From the NCBI RefSeq assembly GCF_040954645.1, contig NC_092803.1:85112417-85176416 (forward strand): a stretch of DNA of 64,000 nucleotides. Direction: 5' to 3'. Below the pieces are notes generated by a model. The model did no database searches and had not been told where the DNA came from. It saw nothing but the letters and a program-made list of their open reading frames with translations. Source of the DNA: Diabrotica undecimpunctata (lineage: Eukaryota > Arthropoda > Insecta > Coleoptera > Chrysomelidae). Below are positions 32,813 through 42,409 of the stretch, in pieces (the first letter of the stretch is position 1; the number at the start of each line of letters is the position of its first letter). The position numbers and the translations under genes are program-made.

Positions 32813-34234
32813 ATGGTTCAAAATCGGCAGAGAAAAACCAATGAAGGTTTGTTTCTCGAGACTGGCATGAAAGATGTAGTAGAGCTCGTTTATCAAGGCC
32901 ACTCCATCAGGCGGGCAGCAGAATTAAAAAATGTAAACTACGTAACATTATCTAGGTACCTATATGAAAAAGAAAAAAGACAATGAGTGTGATACAAATT
33001 TAAAGTATGTCAAAGTACGCCTGAGGGATGTAGTTTGTCCCGAGCTACTTCTTTCACAAGAGCAAATGTAGAAGTGTTTGTTGACAATGTGCAAGCCGTG
33101 TAGAAAAATCCTTACTTTGCAAATGGAACACGAGTATTTAATCTGGACGAAACAGGCACATGCACAGTTCAGAAGCCTCAAAAAATAATAGCCGAAAAAT
33201 GAGCTAAGCAGGTCAGCAAGTGCAATAGTGCTGAGAAGGGTACTAATGTGACAACCTGTTGTTTTATCTCAGCGAGCGGCAACTGTATCCCCCGTCATGA
33301 TATTTCCACGTGTACACTTTAAGCCTCACATGGTACAGGAAGCCCCCACTGGTACTCTTGGTTTGGCAAATCCATCAGGCTGGATGTCTTCTGTATTATT
33401 TGTTGAAGTTATTAAACATTTCATCCACCACTCACAAAGCAGCATGCAATCGCCCACTCTGATATTATGCAACAATCACGAAAGTAATTTATCATTAGAG
33501 GCACTTAATTTGTGCAAAGAAAATGGAGTAGCTATGTTAACTTTTCCACCACATTCCACCAATAAATTGCAACCGTTAGATGTTGGAGTGTTTAAGCCAT
33601 TTAAAACGTATTACAATGCTGCAATATATACTTGGATGATGTAGCATCCTGGACAAACAGCAAATATTTACAATGTTGCTGGTTTTATAAAGATTGCTCA
33701 CGAGATAGGAATGACTCCATCAAACATCACTGCTGCTTTTAAGAAAACAGGGATTTACCCATATGACAGACATGTTTTCACCGATGCGATTATTTATGTA
33801 ATTACGTTAACGATCGACTAATGGCGGACTTGTCAGCTACTTGTCAGGTAAAAGAGGATCCACCGTTAGTTGCTCCTGCTGAAAAAATCAAAAACTCAAC
33901 AATGGAAATCGATGCAGATGCCAACTTCTTAAGTTTCAATAACAACTCTCAAGACCCCTGTACTTCTACTACCATCAGTAATGTAAAAAATTTCCTTATG
34001 CGGACCTAAAGATTTTAGAGGATTTCCCAAGGCAGGGACTAGAAAAAACAATGGAAACGGTCGAGCAAGAGGAAAAAGTATGACAGTCATAACAGTAAGT
34101 TCTACGTTGGACTTTTTATGAAAGAAAATAATACGAGCGGAGATTTCGAAGTGAAGTTTTTTAGAAAAAAAAAAAGGACATAACACCTTTGTAGAGCCAC
34201 CAGTTCCAGATGTATCAATAGTCGCTTTCCTTTG
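32813..34234 (+). pseudogene. pogo/jerky-type (DDE_1) transposase, broken, copy 2
   Basis: The ATG at 32813 follows TTTGTTTCCAG, a good splice acceptor, and begins MVQNRQRKTNEGLF. A psq-type helix-turn-helix follows (VVELVYQGHSIRRAAEL, YVTLSRYL). After stops come FNLDETGTCTVQKPQ (first Asp, about 33142), PPVMIFPRVHFKPHM, GLANPSGWMSSVLFVEVI and LILCNNHESNLSLEALNL. In that last motif the family has LDNHES, so the second catalytic Asp is Asn (about 33472). FPPHSTNKLQPLDVGVFKPF and AFKKTGIYPYDRHVF follow, then FRGFPKAGTRKN and PPVPDVSIVAF. In-frame stops at about 32985, 33100, 33200 and 33642 also inactivate it. Confidence 0.85.
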
Positions 34235-34699
34235 ATTTTATATTATTATTTTTTTATTATTTAAATAAAACTATAGCATAGCACTTTTATTGGGCATACT
34301 TCTAAAGCAATCTCATTGGTTTATTGTACAACTTGGTCGTTTCTATATATGTTACATTATACCCCTAAGTATGTTACATTGTGCCCCAGTGGTGAGGCAC
34401 AATGAAACATTTTTTTTTAAACTTGAATTGATTATTACTTAAAATAGTTAATAATAAGGTTTTGATGCTACTATAAGTCTGTTCCTAGTACCGAAGGTCG
34501 TCTTTTAAAACACATTTCAAACTGATATACCTACACGCAAAAACAGGAAAAACAAAAAACAAATTTGTGTTTCATTGTTCCCCGTGCTCCCCTAATTGAT
34601 AGACGGAACACGTGCAATTTTTATTACATGGCATCTGATGGAAAAATACAGAAGTAAAAAAATAAACTGTAATCATTGTTCTTGAGAACATATGATAAA

Positions 34700-35262
34700 A
34701 TTCCTTGAGAGGTTCACTGTGGTCGGAGCTCGATAAAAAAGGAGTTTCCGATGAGCATGTGAAAAACGTGAGAGGAATTTATGAGAAAGTAAGAGCTAGT
34801 GTTAGGACACCTGTGGTAGGGACTGAAAAATTTTATGTGAAAGTAGGATTGCATGTGAACTCAGTGCTTAGTCTTTATTTATTCTCCTTAGTGTTGGATC
34901 AGATAAAAGGGAAACTACAGGTTAATATTCCCCGATGCTTAATGTATGCCAATGAAATAGTGGAGAAAACCTCTTGAAAAAAGAGGTTAAAACTTAATGA
35001 GACAAAAACGTTTGGTCATGTTCAACGTCGAGACTTTAATCACCCAATGCGAAGAATTACTGATCTGCAGGTTCCTGGAAAGAGTAGAAGAAGTAGACCA
35101 AAGAAGATCTGGAGGAGACGCTTAGATAGGACATGTGTAAAGGGGGTTGGTATTGGTATGACCCAAGATAGAAACGATGGAGAAATACAATTAGGGAGGT
35201 CGACCCTGCATAGGAATAAAGACAAAAAGAATCATGATGATATTCGAATACCTCATTGATCA
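34700..35262 (+). pseudogene. LINE reverse transcriptase fragment, internally deleted
   Basis: The frame reads YDKIP, then LWSELDKKGVSDEHVKNVRG, IYEKVRASVRTPVVGTEKFY, VKVGLHVNSVLSLYLFSLVL and CLMYANEIVEK. That is the RT core with YANE where FADD is expected, so the catalytic pair is lost. It then jumps to the C-terminal block HVQRRDFNHPMRRITDLQ, RPKKIWRRRLDR. About 150 residues between core and end are missing. It begins about 100 bases after the right end of pogo-like copy 2. Confidence 0.75.
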
Positions 35263-35374
35263 CTCAATGAGTCATACTCAATGACCTTAATAATAATTAC
35301 TAGTTCTTGTTCTTTTTCTTTAGAACAGTATACCTGAATTTGTGATATCTATCATTTAATTTAAACCTTCACTA

Positions 35375-35549
35375 CTACCAACTCTCCGCGCCCATAAGCT
35401 TCACTACTTCTTCGTACGTCAGCCAAAATGTCAACGACCATGGAGCCATTCGCATCCATATGGGAAGGAAACCTTTGTACAGAGCACCTGCTCCCTCTTG
35501 CTTGATAGTTTTCCGTAGACAATCTATAGAGGAAGAGTATAGGATACCC
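35375..35549 (-). CDS. Ucp4: mitochondrial uncoupling protein 4-like carrier, last exon
   Basis: This exon encodes the C-terminal 57 residues of an SLC25-family inner-membrane carrier. It starts after TCTTTTTTCAG and reads GILYSSSIDCLRKTIKQEGA, LYKGFLPIWMRMAPWSLTFW, LTYEEVVKLMGAESW, with the stop at 35375-35377. The QEG...LYKGFLP...MAPW block is the third-repeat matrix helix and last membrane helix of UCP4. The phase fits the donor at 53063 (GGAAG joined to GGGTATC gives R-G-I). The 57 codons show no damage, so this is a live host exon. Its intron partner is 17.5 kb away. The assignment to UCP4 rather than other SLC25 members rests mostly on the preceding exons. Confidence 0.85.
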
Positions 35550-35949
35550 CTGAAAAAAGAAAAATAATTTATAACTTCAAAAATCGGTTTAAATATAAAT
35601 AAATTTGTTTGCACTTTGTGAGAACACATTGTTTCTACCAGAATAATCTGTAGCAGACTTATATAAGCATTTTGTTGGAAACTTTGGTTCCAACTCGAAT
35701 AAAACTCCAATAATTGTTTGGGGAAAGCTTATTGAGTTCCTTTCCTCAGAGGGTACAGTACCAAATATTTTAGGACCGTGGAACTGTTAAAAGATATTCC
35801 CTTCGATATAACTTAGCAGACCTGAAGGCGTTGATTCAGTATGTGTTTGGTTATATTAATTTGTACTTAAAAGAAGAGTAAAGAGTAATCGATTAATAGT
35901 GCACATTTAGTAACAACAGGCATACAACCACTATAAACGAATCAGAAAT

Positions 35950-36990
35950 GAAACGAATACTTTAGTTAGACAAATAAAAACAGAACACTGGCAGAGCTTC
36001 TCAAAACAGATGGAACACGACTCCTACGGAACACAAAAAGAAATATGGAGAATGATCAGAGGACAAAGAAAAGATATGAACGAACTAATAAAAACGAAAC
36101 ACATTTAGAAGAAAAGATGTGTAGACTACTTTCGATCCCTATTTGCTAAAAGAAATTAACAAACGAAGAAAAAAATATTGAGAAGGAAGAGGTAAAAGGA
36201 AATTAAAAAATAGAAAATCACCAGGAGAGGACAAAATACCGAACGAACTCCTAAAGTACGAAGGACCAGATCTGAGTAAATAACTATTAAAACTAATCCA
36301 AAAAATAATACAACAAAATAGAATTCCTCAAGAATGGAGATCAAGCATTATAATACCTCTCTTCAAAAAGGGAGACAAATCTGACCCGGAGAATTACAGA
36401 GGAATTGATGTATTAAACAAAACACTAAAATTAACAACCAAAGTGGTAACAAATAAACTGAATGAAATTATAACACTAGCAGAAGAACAACAAGGTTTTA
36501 GGTCTGGAATATCATGCACCGATGCTATATTTATAATAAGGCATGTGTAAAAGAAATCATTAGAATACAACAAACCGGCGTCATATTAAAAGACGTTATC
36601 CACTTAATGTACGCAAGAGAGATGCCTCTAGGAATAATCAAAACGATCGAAAATATCTACCAAAACAACACAATAAAATTAAAAGTAGAATAAGAACTAA
36701 CTATTAACGCTGGCAATGAGATAAGACAGGGAGATTCCCTGAGTCCGCTATTGTTCAACCTGATTACGGATGAAATAATAAAAAAAGAAAAAACTAAAAA
36801 TAGAAGAGTAGAATGGAACTATCATATAAGCCGAATGACAACAAACAGAGTAGTAAAGATGGCAAGAGACGGTTCCCCAATAGGAAGACGATCAGTAGGA
36901 AGACCACGAAAAAAATGGAACGACAATTTACTGGAGGCACATTGAAAAACAGACAGAGACATGTCTATATAAAAAGAAGAAGGAGGAGAA
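35950..36990 (+). pseudogene. LINE reverse transcriptase remnant in the UCP4 intron
   Basis: Reading across stops: YGE-RGQRKDMNE, KNRKSPGEDKIPNELLKYEG, NRIPQEWRSSIIIPLFKKGD, NYRGIDVLNKTLKLTTKVVT, EEQQGFRSGISCTDAIFIIR, then REMPLGIIKTIENIYQNN, RQGDSLSPLLFNLI-like. These are RT domains 1 to 4. The YADD part is absent. The text jumps at about 36780 to the C-terminal block VEWNYHISRMTTNRVVKMAR, RRSVGRPRKKWNDNLLEAH. The tail at 36966-36990 is GAAGAAGGAGGAGAAG-like. It is probably the same or a sister family of 49398-50162. It runs antisense to UCP4. Confidence 0.78.
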
Positions 36991-38792
36991 GATTTAATAA
37001 CAAAAAAATATTTTACACAACAACTATTGTGAGATAAGAGTTTGTTATACAAAAATGTTCATTTTTAGCAGGTTTTAAATATTGCAGAAAATAGCGAAAT
37101 ACATATAACATTGTTCACTTCATTTTAGAGAGAGTGCGTCACACAAAAATTTGGTTAGCAGCTTGAGATCAACTACCAACTGCCATCTATGATTTTGGCC
37201 TTACACAATTTACACACGATTTTACCTAAAGGTCGGACACAGCGGCGTCAATGTGGTTTTATATCAGAACCAACTCATATAGCACTTTAAAAAGAATATT
37301 TTTGTAGACAAGAAGTACAGTCTGTAACATAAGATTCAAATCAATATTTATGAAAACGCAAAATCAGCAATATTAACATAACTTGTTGTTTTACAAAACA
37401 TTTAGTAAGTCAAAGTAAATATGTACACAGTATCCACAGAAAAGCTGCGTTGACATCGGTAGTGAATCACCAGCGTGAGCCATGCTCACGACTCATGAAA
37501 TTCTCTTCACGACTTGAAATAATTACGATCGGCAGAAGATCAAACTTGTTTGATTTTTGGATCGTGTAGTCAGTCATGATCAGTGCAAGGGCAAGGTTTT
37601 TATTCACTTCAAATTATGTCGTATGATGTGCGTTTATAATAAGTATTGAGTTTCATTTCCAATCTTAATTTCGTTTATTATTAGATATTTGGGCACAGAG
37701 TTTTTTTTTAAATATCGCGGGGATCTGACAAAAACCGAATAAAACCGTAATAGGAACCGAATCCGAAAAATAGCCTAAACCGAACATAAACCGAATGAGA
37801 CACGACTAGATTCCGAACCGAATAGGAACTGCATAGCAGCGGGCCAGTTAAGAATTGCCACAACCGTTTACCGAATAGCGTAAAAATACTGGTCTGGCTA
37901 TGTTTAAATAGTACGCTATCTTAGAAATTATAATAAAATTCCTTCAGTGTAAACCATCGCAAATGCAGCCTTGGCACAGTGTCTGAATTGATCTGGTGAG
38001 ACCATACACAAGATCTACAGCATGCATCTTCTTGACAGTTATTTAAGACATGCTTACAAAATGGGCTATCTCCTAATCGACAAAGACCACACAGTTGATG
38101 GGATCACGCCGTTGTAGGCTCCACTCCATAAAAAAAATGTATGCTACATTTTTTCCCAAAGAGAAGTGCGTGTAACGATGTGCATCGCCAGATAGCGCTG
38201 CCGGTCTGCATGCACTCACTTCCACCTCTAAATTCCATTTCTATCGATGGGCGCCAGAGGTGGACGATAGGCAACGGATCAGCATAGTGCTGATGACCAA
38301 AGGCCAACCGTCCTGGGAGTTCTATCAGAGTGTCGATCTGGGAACAACTCCATTGGTCCTAGGGTTTTGACTGAAGGCCAACCGCTTCTGTTAGAGTGTT
38401 GATCTAGTGGCACCTCCAAACCCGTCTTAGAGTGTTGAACTGAGACGTACCCGTTTCGTGACTAAGTCTTAATTAGTCATTTCCCGCTCCTTTCCCGATC
38501 GATCTGTTCACCTCTAACCCAGATCATTCCTTCTCTTTAGCGTGTGTGTATATTAACATTTCGTTTCGATTTTAACGGCATTATATTTGTTTTCGCAGGT
38601 ATAAACTGTAGGTCATAGCGTCATCGATACCGTCGTCGCCAGGATTGACTTTTATTTTTTTTAATGTACATATTACCTAGGATCTAACTTTATTCTGTTA
38701 TTTATTTCGAATATATTTTTATAAAAAGGCACAAATTAAACCTGTGTTTTACTGACTTTACTGATTTGGGGATTCTAAATAAATATTCTTAA
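36991..38792. other. UCP4 intron sequence without recognised gene
   Basis: No coding frame is convincing. A GC-richer part at 38080-38530 has short imperfect repeats (AAGGCCAACCG twice, GAGTGTTGA/GAGTGTCGA three times) and could be an unrecognised repeat or LTR-like fragment. Around 37730-37810 the motif AAACCGAA recurs several times. Confidence 0.45.
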
Positions 38793-38985
38793 CAGGTTCG
38801 TAGAAATAAATAAAAGACTTACAATCTATTTTATTAACTTAGGACTACCGGTTTCTACCACTAAATTTTTTTTACAATCTTCAGGCCTCCCGGACAAGTT
38901 AAATTAAAATGCTGAAACAATTACACATCATAACTAAGAGTTCTACCAAGAGTTCTATTGCAAAAAGTGCCAATATTAATCATTT
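38793..38985 (-). repeat. outer arm (left) of the 13.5-kb inverted structure
   Basis: This block is inverted with respect to about 52125-52318. Shared pieces, in order on the minus strand, are TGTAATTGTTTCAGCATTTT, AATTTAACTTG, a hairpin region ending GAAAC, TCCTAAGTTAAT and TAGATTGTAAGTCTTTTATT. The hairpin-then-GAAAC layout is hammerhead-like but the core is degenerate (CCTGAAGA). It is probably a terminal repeat of a further PLE family. Confidence 0.7.
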
Positions 38986-38996
38986 ATGGTTTGAGG

Positions 38997-39068
<72 letters not shown>
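38997..39068. repeat. (TA)n microsatellite
   Basis: About 70 bases of TA with one GT interruption, directly inside the left outer arm. Protein-like frames of Ile-Tyr repeats across it are artefacts. Confidence 0.95.
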
Positions 39069-39070
<2 letters not shown>

Positions 39071-39565
39071 CCAATAACTTTTATTGCCAATAAAATACGT
39101 TAAAACAAAAAAGAGTTGTTTACTTTTATTGTCAATGATATACGTTAAAACAAAAAATCCGTACTTAAATTTTTTTCCAACTACATACTAGCGTATTTTG
39201 AAGGAAAACATAAACTACTGCTTCTGCAATTGGAAGAAATCTGTCATTTTTGACTGCTTTAAATTGTCCAGTATCATTCTATCTATGATATTTTCTAAAG
39301 ATGTGAAACAGTTGTATTTATTGTAAACAAGTTTATTGCGAGCGGCAGTTAAGTTTATTGCGGGCAGTTAAAAAGGGTATTTATTTATAACCATGGCCGG
39401 GTCAAAAATGTAAAACAACACGTTTTTCGATCTTATTTTTTTCTCATTGTAACCAAATTTGCCACGTTATAGACGGTTATAGTTCAATAGAAATTTGACG
39501 GGTCATCTAATGTACCTCGTTATATGCGAAACCTCGTAATAACCGTGTTCGTTATAGAGGAAGTA

Positions 39566-39568
<3 letters not shown>
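39069..39568. other. unique spacer between two (TA)n tracts
   Basis: About 500 bases with no gene. It has no counterpart in the right half of the inverted structure, so it is either an insertion on the left or a loss on the right. Confidence 0.5.

Positions 39569-39629
<61 letters not shown>
39569..39629. repeat. (TA)n microsatellite
   Basis: About 60 bases of TA directly left of the mini-element 39629-39806. Confidence 0.95.
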
Positions 39630-39631
<2 letters not shown>

Positions 39632-39806
39632 TTTCAGTTGTTTTTCGGGTTTGACTCCGCGTTAAATAGTTTTGGTTTTTAGAAAAACCATTGTTTTGGC
39701 GACGTTTCGGCAAGGTCACATTTGCCATTGTCAAGTCAGATTAGTTCTGCGTCGTCTTGATGTTCCAGGCGAACGCGGAGTCAAACCCGAAAAACAACTG
39801 AAACCA
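39629..39806. mobile_element. small inverted-repeat element with hammerhead-like core
   Basis: Perfect 35-base inverted arms (39629-39663 starting TGGTTTCAGTTG, and 39772-39806) enclose about 108 bases. On the minus strand the inner part has a hairpin GGCAA...TTGCC followed directly by GAAACGTC (39700-39730), as in PLE hammerheads, but the CUGAUGA box is degenerate. (TA)n lies directly to the left, and about 30 bases beyond the right arm another (TA)n begins. I infer a non-autonomous PLE-related insert. Confidence 0.6.
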
Positions 39807-39827
39807 CATATAGCTCCCGCGGAAATT

Positions 39828-39836
<9 letters not shown>

Positions 39837-39895
<59 letters not shown>
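39837..39895. repeat. (TA)n microsatellite
   Basis: About 59 bases of TA separating the small inverted-repeat element from the inner arm that starts at 39897. Confidence 0.95.
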
Positions 39896-39896
<1 letters not shown>

Positions 39897-41160
39897 AGAT
39901 GATATTAAATATAGGAGAAACAAAGGTAGTGTTTAAAGAAATAATTTATAAGTTATATACTAGAGAATATTATAAAAAGTATTTATATGAGGGCATTCTT
40001 AAGAAATTAGCATAATAATAAGTTTAAAAAGTTGTTATTTTGCAATGTATTTGTTTATTTTCATAATTATGATATTTAATGTATTTGAATACGCCATCTT
40101 TGTAGGCAACCAAGTATATACTGAAGTGAATTTAGTGGTAGGAACTTTTGTGTATGGATTCAAAATAGTGTCATTTATTAATTTAAAATGTTTAGGTAAT
40201 TTATATACAAGTTTATATTCTGATCTGAAAATCTTAAATTTTCATAAAATTCTCGATAGAATTTTAGTTATAATAGTAGTTTTCTAGATAGAATAAAAAA
40301 GAATTATCTAGAAATATAAAATAAGACGTCAATAGAAAGAATTTAACCTTTGTTCGCAGTAGAACCTTCGCGAACATTGTAATGTCTATGAAATAGAAGG
40401 ATTCGAATATATTTTCTTTCAAGAATATTCGTGAACATTAAAAATGATATAAATACGATGTGATTTGGATTCAAATTAGTCAGTAAGTTCAGTATAGGAG
40501 TCAGTATGTTCAATATGGTCAGTTACGATAGTAATCAGTGATTGGAAAGTATAGAATTAAAAGAGTATTAATTAAAGAATAAAAATTATATTATGTATAT
40601 GGTGATTGGAGATTGGAAGAGAGTATTAGTTGAAGATTAAAAATTATATTATATATATGGTGATTGGAGAATGGAAGAGAGTATTAATTATAGATTAAAA
40701 TTATATAATGTATATGGTGATTGGAGATTGGAAGAGAAAAAAAGATTATTAGAAAGAAGAATAAATAAAAAAGAAGAAAGAACAATATTTTACCGATTTA
40801 TAAATACTATTAAGAAGAAAAATATTTTAAAATGGTGGAAGCTGATAATTAAAACATTGTGGTGTATTTGGCAAGGCAAGTTTACAAAAATAAGGATAAC
40901 CGAGGTTGACAACCAAGACATTGAGTGGTGATAAAATCTTTATTTTGGAAAACAGTTTCATTTAGGCATTCAGTGACAGAAAGGTAACAAAATTTGTTAT
41001 TATAATTTAGTTAGTGTCATAAGAATTTCAATTTAAAGATAGTTTGTTTTAAATTTACATTGTCTATATTAGATATATATGTGTGTTTCATAATAATTAT
41101 AATAAAGATAATTTCAAAAAGTGCTTACAAACTAATTCTTTGAGAACCGCGATAAAAACC
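39897..41160 (+). repeat. inner arm (left) of the inverted structure, ~1.3 kb
   Basis: Both ends of this block recur inverted at 50285-51690. Near 39955-40012: TTATAAGTTATATACTAGAG, GAGGGCATTCTTAAGAAATT. Near 41065-41160: TATATATGTGTGTTTCATAA, AATAAAGATAATTTC, TTCTTTGAGAACCGCGATAA. The ends are about 90 percent alike by eye and the middle is more diverged. It has a TATA-like ATATAAATACG at about 40449 and AATAAA at about 41101, so it could be a terminal repeat of an unrecognised retroelement. A frame of 86 codons at 40671 has no match I know. Confidence 0.7.
40565..40738 (+). repeat. three tandem copies of a ~58-bp unit
   Basis: Each unit runs TATTA(A/G)TT..., an AAAATTATAT block, then ATATGGTGATTGGAGA(T/A)TGG and AAGAGA. 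The copies differ by a few bases. The tandem lies within the left inner arm, and I see no equivalent triplication in the right arm. Confidence 0.8.
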
Positions 41161-41161
41161 C

Positions 41162-41181
41162 TATATATATATATATATATA
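41162..41181. repeat. short (TA)n tract
   Basis: Twenty bases of TA at the inner end of the left arm, about 45 bases before the PLE-X terminal repeat. Confidence 0.9.
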
Positions 41182-41227
41182 AAGTAGTTAGGTATTATTG
41201 ACTGACACGTTATGTAAAATAAGGTTT

Positions 41228-42336
41228 TATTTTGGGGCTGCAGTCATTAATAGGGCAGGAATTCATACCCAATTAAAATAATTAACAATTTTTTATTTAA
41301 CAATCCTAATAATAGAATGATTGACATGAATCAAACAAGAGAACCAAATCAACAAATCGTGCAATCTCAATTTACTTTCACATCACTACCTTACATACCA
41401 ACATTAACACCCAAACTAACTAAAGTCTTTGCTAACTATTTTGATATTAAAATTGCAACTAAAAATGTTAAAACATTAGCATCATTGTATACAAAAACTA
41501 AATCACCTATTAGCATTATGGAAAGTTCAAATGTAGTTTATATAATACCATGCGAAAATTATGATAAGTCATACATCGGACACACATCTAGAAATCTAAT
41601 AGGCAGACTAACATCACATTAAAGTGACCTTAGAAATAATAAAAATACGTGTGCATTAATAGATCATGCAATTAATAAAAATCATTCATTTAATTTCAAT
41701 GAAACTAATATATTAAGACGTGAAAACCAATTAAATAAAAGAGAATTCTTAGAAATGGTATGCATAAGTAAATATCAATGCGTTAATAAAAAAACTGATA
41801 TTGATAAACTAAGCAATATCTATAATTACATTCTGTCTTACGAAAATTAATACTATAATTTTCTAATATTAGATTTTCTGACTATAAATACTATAATTTC
41901 AAAAAATTTAAATATTCATATTTGGCGCCACTTTGTACGTAACCATAATAACAATCAAGAGTTAGTTATCAACAACAAAAAATATAATAAACAGAAACGA
42001 GTGTCTTTCTGACATAAATCAAACATCAACATAATCAATGTCATAATGAATTTGTACAAAATTAAATAAAATTAAAATATTGTACTTACATAACTAGATA
42101 ATTTTAATAAGTTAAGTTTTAATGTTTTGTAAATTTGAAAATATGGATTAACCTCATGTTGTAAGTTTTTATACTAGTTTTATACAATGCTATTTAATTT
42201 TAATTTCATTGTATTTACTGATACTATATTTTAGCATATCCTGAAGAAGCAAATAAATTTTGCGAAAGCTAGATAAAGAACAAAGAGTTTCACTTTCCTG
42301 CCCTATTAATGACTGCAACCCCAAAATAAAACTATA
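41228..42336 (+). mobile_element. Penelope-like element X, 5'-truncated
   Basis: A GIY-YIG coding remnant (41317-41850) is bracketed by inverted copies of one sequence: TTTTATTTTGGGGCTGCAGT at about 41227 and its inverse ending CCCCAAAATAAAA at 42332. A 3' region of about 450 bases follows the coding part. At 42246-42280 CCTGAAGAAGC, a GCAAA/TTTGC hairpin and GAAAGC form a degenerate hammerhead-like layout. (TA)n occurs on both sides (41162-41181, 42334-42343). Confidence 0.75.
41317..41850 (+). pseudogene. PLE GIY-YIG endonuclease remnant (copy X)
   Basis: The frame reads SLPYIPTLTPKLTKVFANYF, DIKIATKNVKTLASLYTKTK, then the nuclease part NVVYIIPCENYDKSYIGHTS, RNLIGRLTSH. A stop at 41620-41622 interrupts it. 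It continues SDLRNNKNTCALIDHAINKN, REFLEMVCISKYQCVNKKTD and ends at the TAA 41848-41850. PLE GIY-YIG domains normally read Y(V/I)GETGR. Here it is YIGHTSR, and one of the paired cysteines before it is missing (CENYD instead of CTQC). It is a sister family of copies A-C (same SLPFIP.LTPKL and LYTKTK/LYSKTK blocks). It lacks the RT. Confidence 0.82.
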
Positions 42337-42356
42337 TATATAACAAAACATCATAA

Positions 42357-42359
<3 letters not shown>

Positions 42360-42407
<48 letters not shown>
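42360..42407. repeat. (TA)n microsatellite left of PLE A
   Basis: Forty-eight bases of TA directly abut the left (3') end of PLE copy A. Confidence 0.95.

Positions 42408-42409
<2 letters not shown>

Larger units (their letters stand above)
31792..34592 (+). mobile_element. pogo/jerky-type DNA transposon, copy 2 (complete ends)
   Basis: The left end GGGGAGCACGGGGCACATTG at 31792 and right end (reverse complement) GGGGAGCACGGGGAACAATG at 34592 are inverted, and TA flanks both (31790-31791, 34593-34594). GGGGCAC-n-TTGAAACA motifs repeat just inside each end (31803-31842, 32717-32771, 34381-34414). The body carries a decayed DDE_1-type transposase, and a LINE 3' fragment sits in its 5' leader. 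The 2,801-bp span, TIRs and TA duplication fit the pogo branch of Tc1/mariner. Confidence 0.88.

Noticed and set aside
39552..39734. Open frames made of Ile-Tyr repeats across (TA)n tracts (also near 38909, 42190, 49945, 51657)
   Set aside because: They are translations of TA microsatellites with no start context, conserved ends or homologues; they are not genes.
40565..40738. Three spaced repeats that could suggest a CRISPR-like array
   Set aside because: The units are contiguous tandem copies with no distinct spacers, in an animal-type genome; this is a small satellite.
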